From the IMG/VR virus record IMGVR_UViG_3300030107_003883, positions 1 through 56,206 of that record: 56,206 nucleotides of DNA; one strand, given 5' to 3'. This DNA comes from a virus. The notes under the pieces were generated by a model that was given only the letters and a program-made list of their open reading frames with translations, was not told the DNA's origin and did not search any database. A program made the position numbers and the translations under genes. This document shows, piece after piece, positions 1 through 7,575 of this stretch (within the stretch, counting starts at the first letter, position 1; every line of letters starts with the position of its first letter).

Positions 1-1
1 T

Positions 2-778
2 GGTGGAGATATTATATCTGTACTTCGTGCGGATGGAGTTACTGCTGGAAATTTTAGACCTTGTAGAAAAATATCTCCATCAATGCAATCACAAGTTACA
101 GATACAGAAAGTCTATCTTTTGCATCAAAATATCATCCAGTATATATGGTTAGTGGCAGCAATATAAAAGTATTTCCTGCACCATCAGATAATTCTGGTA
201 AAGATTCTTATAAAGTAGTATATGTTAATAATACACCTAAAGATGGAAATGGAACTTCATTAACACATTCAGATAGTAACTTAGGATACTTTCCAGCAGA
301 TAAAGTTCATCTTGTAGTAATATATGCATCTATAAGGTCCTTACATACAGCAATGGTAAATGTAATAACTGACTTGTCTAGTTTTTCAACTACAGCAGTT
401 CCACCTAATTTTGCAGATAGTTATGAATCTACTACTGCTTCTGTTAGCGATGGAACTATTGAAGAAGAAATATCTAAAATGCAAGATTATATAGAAGACA
501 ATGAAGACGTAGAATTAGCTAATGCTAAAAGTGCTGAGCTAGATGTAAGATTTAAAAGGGCTATGGATAAGTTTCAATCTGGCTTATCTAAATATAGAGA
601 AGAGTCTGGAGGTTATTCACAAGAAATAAATGCTGAGATAACAGAAGAAGCTCAAAAGGTACAAACTGAAGCTGCTAGATACCAATGGTATCAAGATAGG
701 TTTACAGCATTACAGGCTGAGTACTTAGGAGCGTTTGCAGTGCCTCAACAGGCAGAACAACAAGGAGCTCGTAGATAA
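2..778 (+). CDS. Head-tail adaptor-like protein, C-terminal part (gene crosses the circle junction)
   Basis: This is the 3' part of a gene that begins at 55905 and continues through the 98-bp terminal overlap; the whole product is about 326 aa. The reading frame is open from base 2, so the ATG at 83 is internal. The N-terminal part (IDGVLDVTEKW and following) resembles small helical head-completion adaptors that sit between portal and tail in podoviruses. The C-terminal third is helical and rich in Glu, Gln and Ala. It lies downstream of the capsid and decoration genes and its stop overlaps the next start (TAATG), so it is part of the virion operon. The adaptor role is inferred from position and size; no catalytic motif is seen. 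Confidence 0.75.
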   Translation, partial: GGDIISVLRADGVTAGNFRPCRKISPSMQSQVTDTESLSFASKYHPVYMVSGSNIKVFPAPSDNSGKDSYKVVYVNNTPKDGNGTSLTHSDSNLGYFPADKVHLVVIYASIRSLHTAMVNVITDLSSFSTTAVPPNFADSYESTTASVSDGTIEEEISKMQDYIEDNEDVELANAKSAELDVRFKRAMDKFQSGLSKYREESGGYSQEINAEITEEAQKVQTEAARYQWYQDRFTALQAEYLGAFAVPQQAEQQGARR

Positions 779-1170
779 TGGCATTAACTATTAGATATGG
801 TAGTTATTGCGTTCCTCAAGAACAAGTAGGTGCTGATAAACCTTTTTGGCTAGACGGTGATTCTACTGGAAAATTAAGTGGAAGTGCTACGGAAACTGTA
901 ACTTCTTATGTTGCACCTCTTCCAATAACTGAAACAACTTTATATAATTTAGCTTTGGATTTTATAGCTGTAAAAGCATTAAACATAGAAACTGGCTCTT
1001 ATATACTTATATCTCTTGATAGTGGAGATAGTTATCCTATTAGACTATTAAAAGATGAATGTTTTGCATCTAAAATAGCCCCTACTGCTCGCTTAAGAGT
1101 AGCAATATGCACAGCTTTAAATGGAAGTGGAACTGGTGTTGGCAAAGCTGAAGTATGGAGTGGTACATAA
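778..1170 (+). CDS. Hypothetical virion-operon protein, 130 aa
   Basis: The start codon overlaps the previous stop (TAATG) and the stop overlaps the next start in the same way, so translation is probably coupled. The product is acidic to neutral, predicted to be beta-rich, and has no membrane segment or recognisable motif. Its position between the adaptor and the fibre gene suggests a neck or tail structural component. I do not recognise the family. Confidence 0.75.
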   Translation: MALTIRYGSYCVPQEQVGADKPFWLDGDSTGKLSGSATETVTSYVAPLPITETTLYNLALDFIAVKALNIETGSYILISLDSGDSYPIRLLKDECFASKIAPTARLRVAICTALNGSGTGVGKAEVWSGT

Positions 1171-1715
1171 TGGGTACTCCTAACGCAAGACAAATACAAT
1201 TTGCTACTTCTGTAGTTCCTAAAAAAACTGCTAGCACTGTAAGCACTCAAGAAACAAGAGAAGATGGAGGTACAGTAGGGGTGGCAAGTTATACAGATAC
1301 TGTATTAGACACAACTATAGGGAAAAGATTTGGTGGCAAGGGTGTAGTAACAATAGCTGAAGATCAAGCATTGCAAGGATGGATATCTACAAATGAGCCT
1401 CAAGACGAAATAGATGGCTTAGAAGCTAAATGGGACGAAACAAATACTCACTGGGATGAAGTTATAGAAATAACATCTACAGATCATACTATTAGGCATG
1501 ATAGCGCAACTTGCAATTTCATATATGTAAAAAATGTTGGCTCTGTGGAAGCACGTCTTTTTTTAGATGGCTCAGAACCTGATATACTTATTCCTCCAGG
1601 AGCATCTGTTTCTGCCAGGCTTAATAATGTACCTGCAACTGATATAAAAGTGGATGTAGCAGATGGGGCCAATCCAACAAAAATAGAATTCGTAGTAGCA
1701 AAGGCAAAGGCATAA
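1170..1715 (+). CDS. Hypothetical tail/neck structural protein, 181 aa
   Basis: A start at 1170 (MGTPNARQIQ) is preferred over the in-frame ATG at 1155 because it gives the TAATG coupling used throughout this operon. The C-terminal half (residues about 115-175) reads like a small beta-sandwich: a segment with NFIYVKNVGSVEARLFLDGS followed by a loop with LIPPGASVSARL. That pattern is common in phage base or fibre attachment proteins. It is followed within two bases by the S74 fibre gene, so it may be an accessory or attachment factor for that fibre. Function is inferred from context only. Confidence 0.75.
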   Translation: MGTPNARQIQFATSVVPKKTASTVSTQETREDGGTVGVASYTDTVLDTTIGKRFGGKGVVTIAEDQALQGWISTNEPQDEIDGLEAKWDETNTHWDEVIEITSTDHTIRHDSATCNFIYVKNVGSVEARLFLDGSEPDILIPPGASVSARLNNVPATDIKVDVADGANPTKIEFVVAKAKA

Positions 1716-1716
1716 A

Positions 1717-4326
1717 ATGGCACAAGGAACTTTAACAAATTTAGCAATAAAAGACACTTATAAATCTTTACTAAAGATTGGTGCTGCAAATGGAACTGAT
1801 GCAGCTGCTAATACTAATATTTTACATGCAACCGATTTAAAAATTGTAGAAGATGGAGACGGTAATAATTCTCCAATACAGATAGCTCAAAATAGGCTAA
1901 AAATTGTACCTTCTGCAGCTAATCATGCAAATGCATTTGAAGTATCTCAAGAAGATGGCACTCAAATACTTAATGTAGCATCAGACACTCCAGCTGTAAC
2001 TATGACATCTACTCTTACATTGTCTGGAAATGCAGATTTCAATGGAGATTTGGATGTAGATGGAACTGCAAATCTTGATGTAGTAGATATAGATGGTGCA
2101 GTAGATATGGCATCTACTCTCACTCTAGCAGGAAATGCTGATTTTAATGGTGATCTTGATGTAGATGGCACTACTAATTTAGACGCAGTAGATATTGATG
2201 GTGCTGTGCAACTTGATAATACGCTTATTGTGGGTGTTGATGATACTGGCTATGATGTTAAATTTTTTGGTGCAACAGCTACAAATGGATATATGTTATG
2301 GGATGAAAGTACTGATGCCTTGATTCTTGGAAGTGCTTCTAAAATTGGTATTGGAGATACTTCTCCTCAAGCTTTATTGTCTTTAAGGGGAGATGCAACA
2401 AATACAAGTCAGCCTGATGGGCTTCAAACTGGTACTGATGTTCATACTGCGTTACATATATGTAATATAGGAGATGCAGTTAATGAAAAATATGGTATGC
2501 AATTTGGCTGTACAGATAATTATAGTTTTGGAGGAATATTTGGAGTAGGCTTGGGCACATCTGGAAACACCTGGGGTGCTATAACTTTTGACATGAGAGC
2601 GTCAAATAGTGCTACTGCTCTTACTGAAGTTATGAGGGTTAACTATGATGGCAAAGTTGGTATTGGAAATACCGACCCTCAAGGGAAATTACATGTAGGT
2701 GGATCTATATCTAGTCCTTCTAGTGATGGTGATAATATAATTTTTCCTTCTGATATAGGCCTTGAAACAGTAGCTTCTAGTTCCTCAAATGGCTATGGGT
2801 TTAAATTTCAATCAACTGATGATGGTTCGGGTCAATGCTCACTAAGATTATATTCAAGAGCAGACAATGCTAGCTGGGAAGATGAAATTATGCAATTTGT
2901 AACCAGTACCAACTCTAATGAAGATGGATGTGTTGGCATTGGAGGTGATCCTAATACTGCTACTTTATATGTAAATGGCGATGTTGGTATTGGGACTAAT
3001 AGTCCAGACTATTTATTAGATGTTGAAAATGCATCAGGGCATTCTAAAGTTAGAATACATGCTGGAACTGACAGCTCTGCACAATTATTGCTGCAAAATG
3101 ATGCTCAAATATGGAATGTAAATTGTCAAACAAGTGACAAGTTTGCTATATATGACGATACAGCTGACGTTGAAAGACTTGTTATATTAAGTAGTACTGG
3201 TAGGGTTGGTATTGGGACTACTGCTCCAGCATCAAATTTTGCAGTCTCAGCTGGAAACTCTCCTCCTGCTGGTTCTAGTAGTGTTGTAAGTATTAATGTA
3301 GGAGACGATGCTACATACCATGATGGAGATGCTCTTTTGCATATTAAAAATAGTGGAAATAGAGGTGCTATAAGTCATGCTAATGGTTCTCATTTGCTAA
3401 GATGCGATTATAGTGATGCATGTGCATTTATTATAAACGAAGATGGTCATATTGGTATGGGTGAGGCAAGTCCAACAAATCTATTACATTTAACAGCAAC
3501 TACAGATGATAATGCAGATTCATTAGCAGAGGTAGACACAGAATCAGAACTTAGAATACAATATCTTGCTGCTGAAGAAGCATCTATGTACTTTGGAGGT
3601 CTTGGCTCAACAAGAGGATATATTCAAGGGGCAGATGATGATGGTAGTCACGCTTATGATATATGTATTAATCCTTATGGTGGCCATGTTGGGATTGGAA
3701 CATCTGCTCCAACACAAAAGCTTGAAGTGGTAGATAATCACGCTACAGATATACTTGCTAGACTTTTTTGCGATAATACTGCAGATACTACTCACGCATT
3801 AAAAATACAACTTAAACATAATACACCAACTGCTACTAATATATTTACTAGTTTTTGGGACATTGATAGTCAGATAGATACTATGCAAGGGGATGATAGT
3901 GGTGGTGTGAATTTTACAGGAGCTGCCGATGATACATATTCAGATAGAAGGGTAAAAACAGATATTGCTGATTTGACTGGTTCTTTAGAAAAAATAAATG
4001 CTATCAAGCCAAGAACATACAAATATACAGATGAATTTTTAAACCAAAGTTTTCAAGACTATACAATTAAAGATTGGCAAAAAAAGACTCAAATGGGGTT
4101 TGTTGCACAAGAGTTAGGTGAGGTTTTTCCTGATATTTTACAACCTACAACTCATACAGTGCAGAAAGATAATATTACTTATGATGGGAAAGTATATAAT
4201 ACTGGTGATGAAATTGAGATTATAAAGACCTGTTGGGGTCGCAGAGGAACAATGATTTTATTTTCAAACTTAATAAAAGCAGTACAAGAATTATCAGCAA
4301 AAGTAACAGCCTTAGAAAACAACTAA
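1717..4326 (+). CDS. Tail fibre/spike with C-terminal peptidase S74 chaperone
   Basis: This 869-aa protein has a repetitive beta-rich shaft and a C-terminal intramolecular chaperone of the endosialidase type (peptidase S74). The chaperone starts at Ser742-Asp743 in the motif SDRRVKTDI, followed by a segment with LEKINAIKPRTYKY and by MGFVAQELGEVFPDIL. In this family the chaperone helps trimerise the shaft and then cleaves itself off just before the Ser-Asp. The shaft contains a 35-residue tandem duplication (residues about 98-167) and many VGIG(T/N)(T/S)xP units typical of marine phage fibres. The protein is probably the receptor-binding fibre or spike. The domain call is firm; the receptor is unknown. 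Confidence 0.9.
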   Translation: MAQGTLTNLAIKDTYKSLLKIGAANGTDAAANTNILHATDLKIVEDGDGNNSPIQIAQNRLKIVPSAANHANAFEVSQEDGTQILNVASDTPAVTMTSTLTLSGNADFNGDLDVDGTANLDVVDIDGAVDMASTLTLAGNADFNGDLDVDGTTNLDAVDIDGAVQLDNTLIVGVDDTGYDVKFFGATATNGYMLWDESTDALILGSASKIGIGDTSPQALLSLRGDATNTSQPDGLQTGTDVHTALHICNIGDAVNEKYGMQFGCTDNYSFGGIFGVGLGTSGNTWGAITFDMRASNSATALTEVMRVNYDGKVGIGNTDPQGKLHVGGSISSPSSDGDNIIFPSDIGLETVASSSSNGYGFKFQSTDDGSGQCSLRLYSRADNASWEDEIMQFVTSTNSNEDGCVGIGGDPNTATLYVNGDVGIGTNSPDYLLDVENASGHSKVRIHAGTDSSAQLLLQNDAQIWNVNCQTSDKFAIYDDTADVERLVILSSTGRVGIGTTAPASNFAVSAGNSPPAGSSSVVSINVGDDATYHDGDALLHIKNSGNRGAISHANGSHLLRCDYSDACAFIINEDGHIGMGEASPTNLLHLTATTDDNADSLAEVDTESELRIQYLAAEEASMYFGGLGSTRGYIQGADDDGSHAYDICINPYGGHVGIGTSAPTQKLEVVDNHATDILARLFCDNTADTTHALKIQLKHNTPTATNIFTSFWDIDSQIDTMQGDDSGGVNFTGAADDTYSDRRVKTDIADLTGSLEKINAIKPRTYKYTDEFLNQSFQDYTIKDWQKKTQMGFVAQELGEVFPDILQPTTHTVQKDNITYDGKVYNTGDEIEIIKTCWGRRGTMILFSNLIKAVQELSAKVTALENN
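2008..2217 (+). repeat. 105-bp in-frame tandem duplication in the fibre shaft
   Basis: Two copies (2008-2112 and 2113-2217) encode near-identical 35-residue units containing GNADFNGDLDVDGT. Most base differences lie at third codon positions, so the copies have diverged under protein-level constraint rather than duplicated recently. Confidence 0.85.
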
Positions 4327-4338
4327 CAAGGAGAGAAA

Positions 4339-4542
4339 ATGAGTAAAGATAAAGTAAAAGAAGCAGAAGTAGTAGAGCCAACAGCAGATGAAAAAGCACA
4401 AGATGCTATTAAGAATCTGCAGTTACAGCTAGAGGAACATAAAAAACAAGCTGATTATCATTCTACTATGGCAGTAAAAGCACAAGGTGCATTAGAAGTT
4501 TTATTACAATTACATCCGCAAAAGGAGCAAAGTGAAAGTTAA
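4339..4542 (+). CDS. Small acidic/helical hypothetical protein, 67 aa
   Basis: A good ribosome binding site (AAGGAG) precedes the ATG. The product is highly charged and predicted to be a single helix or coiled coil (residues about 17-60), with no Cys and no membrane segment. Its 3' end overlaps the start of the next gene by 11 bases, suggesting translational coupling. Function unknown; a small helical chaperone or assembly factor for the neighbouring adaptor or fibre would fit. Confidence 0.75.
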   Translation: MSKDKVKEAEVVEPTADEKAQDAIKNLQLQLEEHKKQADYHSTMAVKAQGALEVLLQLHPQKEQSES

Positions 4543-4813
4543 AGAACTTATGGAAAGGGTGGGCATGACTCAAACGGGTCGTGCCATAGCCTATATTAAA
4601 GATGGCCTAGATGAGATGAATATGTTAGCAGAAACTCATGTTACTACTGAACGTATTGATATAGCTAAAGATCAAAGGTTTTACGATCTACCTAACGATG
4701 TTATAAGAATATTAGATATTAGGTGTAAAAACCAAAGCAATAGCAGTGATGAGTATAGAAGTATACCTAGAACTGTTGCTCAACCAATAACGGAGGATGC
4801 AGATGGCGTCTAG
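4532..4813 (+). CDS. Adaptor-like protein, N-terminal half of a split gene, 93 aa
   Basis: The start is GTG at 4532 behind AAAGGAG. The sequence (RAIAYIKDGLDEMNMLAE, then RFYDLPNDVIRILDIRCK) resembles the N-terminal half of head-tail adaptor proteins, where a helical start is followed by a beta-strand region with a YDLP-type motif. The frame ends exactly where the next frame begins, and the two products read as consecutive halves of one protein. It may therefore be a split gene with two ribosome binding sites, a frameshift site, or a sequence error. Confidence 0.75.
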   Translation: MKVKELMERVGMTQTGRAIAYIKDGLDEMNMLAETHVTTERIDIAKDQRFYDLPNDVIRILDIRCKNQSNSSDEYRSIPRTVAQPITEDADGV

Positions 4814-5516
4814 TAAACATTACGCGTATTATATAAGAGGAAGTCAACTTGCAATTATAGAGCATGATAGTTCTTCTGGAGATGGGTTAAACTATGTAAC
4901 TGCAGGAGATGATGTAAATGATATTAATGATATAGGACCTTCTGGAAGTTCTTTATGGAAAAGCCCCACTGAAGCTATAGCAGATGGTATAGAAATAGAA
5001 TATGCTTATAGTCCTAGGTATTTTATAAATGAAACTGAAGATAAAAATACTGTTATAGATACTTACGTTTCTGTTGGAGGGTTGCTTAAGATTATAGATC
5101 AAGGAGATGATAATTATTCTGCAAGCCCAGAAAGTTTAAGCGATGGTAGTTATATAGTATTAAAAAAAGCTGGAAAGTTTAACGGCCTACATAAAGTTAA
5201 AGAAGCTGGTGCAGGTTATATTATTTTATATACTAAATATAGCGGCAGTGCTACTGTTCAAAAAGCATTTGAAGAAACTGTAGAATTATACTACAATGTT
5301 GATGCGTTGACGGATGAAGAAGATACAATAGATCTTCCAGAGTATTTAACTAAAGCATTAGTATACTATGTTAAAGCTAAAATAGCTGAAGATCAAATGG
5401 ATTTAGAAGCAAAAGAATACCTTATGAGAGAGTTCAGAAGGATATTAGAAAAACACGAAAGTTCAAAAGTTTGGGGTGCTAGACAATTAGGTGTTGGCCC
5501 TCACGGAATAAGATAA
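4803..5516 (+). CDS. Adaptor-like protein, C-terminal half of a split gene, 237 aa
   Basis: Two in-frame ATGs exist (4797 and 4803). The second is preferred because GGAGG at 4792-4796 lies six bases upstream of it. The product begins with HYAYYIRGSQLAII, a strand-rich continuation of the adaptor fold started by the preceding frame, and ends with a long helical segment (YLTKALVYYVKAKIAEDQMD) like those that plug into portals. It overlaps the preceding frame by 11 bases. The likely role is a neck/connector subunit acting with its upstream half. Confidence 0.75.
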   Translation: MASSKHYAYYIRGSQLAIIEHDSSSGDGLNYVTAGDDVNDINDIGPSGSSLWKSPTEAIADGIEIEYAYSPRYFINETEDKNTVIDTYVSVGGLLKIIDQGDDNYSASPESLSDGSYIVLKKAGKFNGLHKVKEAGAGYIILYTKYSGSATVQKAFEETVELYYNVDALTDEEDTIDLPEYLTKALVYYVKAKIAEDQMDLEAKEYLMREFRRILEKHESSKVWGARQLGVGPHGIR

Positions 5517-5527
5517 AGGAGAAATAA

Positions 5528-5821
5528 ATGGGACTACTAGAATTATCAGCAGCCCAAGCATTAAATGCTCAGTTAGGACAAGGTGGCTTAAAATATATAG
5601 ATCAAGCAGGCACTGCTAATACTGGCACAGCTTCTGCAGGTGTATATTATGTTGCAGTTACTGTAATAGAAACTGGGAGTATTGCAACAGAATCTGATGA
5701 CCAAGATTTATGGCCAGATACTACATTTGCTAGTATTCCTGCTGGAACTACAATTTATGGTAGATTCAATAAGGTTACTGTGTCTGGTAGTAATGCTACA
5801 GCTATATGTTATAGAGGTTAA
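5528..5821 (+). CDS. Small beta-rich virion protein, 97 aa
   Basis: An AAAGGAG site precedes the ATG. The product is Gly/Thr/Ala-rich with a predicted small beta-sandwich (GTTIYGRFNKVTVSG near residues 77-91). Such short proteins often decorate virions or attach fibres in marine podoviruses. No family is recognised. Confidence 0.7.
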   Translation: MGLLELSAAQALNAQLGQGGLKYIDQAGTANTGTASAGVYYVAVTVIETGSIATESDDQDLWPDTTFASIPAGTTIYGRFNKVTVSGSNATAICYRG

Positions 5822-5841
5822 ATAAATAAGGGAGAAGAATA

Positions 5842-6216
5842 ATGGCAACTAATTATGGACTGCAAGAGTTTTCTACTCAAGAAGCAGTAAACTTTGAAGC
5901 ATATAAAGATTGGAACACAGAGGTTTTAGACCTAGAGACTGGAGGAGCTTATCTTCCTTCTTCGTTTATAACAGCTGATAATCCAGCAAAAAAGATAGTA
6001 TTGTATATAGAACCTAATAATCAAGGTTTATCTTCGCTGGAAGTGAATGATGTACTTTCATTAAAGTTAAACGGTCAAGATGCAGCTAGTAAGATTATAA
6101 AGATAGATCCTAATGATTTACCTTTTACACTTACTGGTATACAGCTTACTTCTTTTGCTATTAAAAGCGAGAGTGGAGAAGCTAATGATCACATATCTTT
6201 ATTGAGCTTTCACTAA
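5842..6216 (+). CDS. Hypothetical virion protein, 124 aa
   Basis: The ATG at 5842 follows a GGGAGAAG site. The product is soluble and mixed alpha/beta, with no Cys. Its stop overlaps the next start (TAATG), so it is probably produced together with the coiled-coil protein downstream. Its position between connector genes and fibre genes suggests a structural or assembly role. Confidence 0.7.
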   Translation: MATNYGLQEFSTQEAVNFEAYKDWNTEVLDLETGGAYLPSSFITADNPAKKIVLYIEPNNQGLSSLEVNDVLSLKLNGQDAASKIIKIDPNDLPFTLTGIQLTSFAIKSESGEANDHISLLSFH

Positions 6217-7163
6217 TGTTTAGTCCTAAGAAAAAAGTATCAAAGGCTGATTTAAAAAAGTCTATAGTTTCTGCTAATGAAAAACTTAGGTCAGCAAATA
6301 GCCTTTTAGAAAAGAGCATTAAAGAAAACGAAGTTAAACTTAAAAATATCAAGAAAGTATTGACTGATACCCAAGAAGAACTTGTAGATACTAAAGACTT
6401 AAAGAAGTTTGCAGTAAATGAACTAGATTCTTTACAAGCAGATGTCTTCAACTCAAGAGAAGAGTTAAGAGCATTATTAGGTAAAATAACTAGCTTAAAA
6501 GAGGAGTCTGAGGGATTAAAGAATCAAAATGCATTACTTGAAAGGGAGCAGGAAGCTACTTCTGAAATTATAAACGAGTTAAACTCTGATCAAGAAAAGT
6601 TAGAGTCTTTATTAGAAAACTTAGACTCTTTAAAGCAAGAAGAAGCTAAAAAGATGAAAAAGCTCGAAGATATATCCTTAGAGCTTACAGAACTTGAAAA
6701 TGGAGTAGACTATTACAAAAGTAAAAAAGTCTCCGAGAAAGAAGCATTTCAAGCGTTTATGGAAGATCTAGAGGTTTCTAGGAGAAAAGCAGAGCTAGAA
6801 GTATCAGATATTAAAGAGCTATCTAAAAAGTTAAAACTATCTCATGGTATGGAGATGGGCAAACTTGATACAGCTATTGCTGAAAGACTAACAGAGATAA
6901 ATGATATGAATGATGTTCTTAAAAAGAAAGACTATGAGTTTGTACTTGTTCAGTCTAAGATAACTAAAATAGAAGATCAGTTAAGTGATGCTAAGGAAGA
7001 AGCTGATTATGCAGTAAAAAAGCAACAAGAAAAAGTAGGGAAGATAAAGAAAGATTTTAACAACTGGAAAGTAGAAGCATTAGAGCAAGTTGCTAAGCTT
7101 AAACTTAGAGGTAAAATAGAAAATATAGACAAAGCAGGATTAAAGGAAGTATTAAATGGCTAA
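6216..7163 (+). CDS. Long coiled-coil protein, 315 aa
   Basis: Nearly the entire sequence is Lys/Glu/Leu-rich with heptad spacing (residues about 10-300), indicating an extended coiled coil. No enzymatic motif, Cys pair or membrane segment is visible. It lies between small beta-rich virion proteins and the second fibre gene and overlaps the next gene by 8 bases. A fibre rod, whisker or assembly scaffold is plausible. It is too short to be a tape measure for a long tail and lacks hydrophobic segments. Confidence 0.8.
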   Translation: MFSPKKKVSKADLKKSIVSANEKLRSANSLLEKSIKENEVKLKNIKKVLTDTQEELVDTKDLKKFAVNELDSLQADVFNSREELRALLGKITSLKEESEGLKNQNALLEREQEATSEIINELNSDQEKLESLLENLDSLKQEEAKKMKKLEDISLELTELENGVDYYKSKKVSEKEAFQAFMEDLEVSRRKAELEVSDIKELSKKLKLSHGMEMGKLDTAIAERLTEINDMNDVLKKKDYEFVLVQSKITKIEDQLSDAKEEADYAVKKQQEKVGKIKKDFNNWKVEALEQVAKLKLRGKIENIDKAGLKEVLNG

Positions 7164-7575
7164 TGTTATAGGATCAGGAAAAGGAAGATTTCTCACAGAT
7201 GAAACTGGTGATCCTATTGATGGCACCAATAGACTGCCAGTAGAGACTGAGCAGGATGATGCTTTTAGTTCTTGGGTTAGCTATCAAGCTTTTGAAGTAA
7301 GGACAGATAGCTCTGATTTAACCCATGCTGATCATACTGGACAAAGTATTACTAGCGCTAAGGAAATCTTAATACAAACAGATGATGCAAATACTAGCTA
7401 TATTATGGTTGGAAGCGACACTTCTACTACAGTTGCAGATGCTACTAAAACAAATAGAAAAGGGATAAAACTTAATGGAGGCGAAACATTGGTGCTAGCT
7501 ATATCAACATTTGCTAGTATACATTTAGACGCAGAAACTTCCGGACAAATTGTTTATGTCTCATACTTTGCATAA
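7156..7575 (+). CDS. Beta-rich fibre-associated protein, 139 aa
   Basis: The product is Thr/Ser/Asp-rich, consistent with a compact beta-sandwich (residues about 70-139). It overlaps the coiled-coil gene upstream and its stop overlaps the start of the 898-aa fibre, so its expression is probably coupled to fibre assembly. Possible roles are a fibre adaptor or decoration protein. Confidence 0.75.
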   Translation: MANVIGSGKGRFLTDETGDPIDGTNRLPVETEQDDAFSSWVSYQAFEVRTDSSDLTHADHTGQSITSAKEILIQTDDANTSYIMVGSDTSTTVADATKTNRKGIKLNGGETLVLAISTFASIHLDAETSGQIVYVSYFA

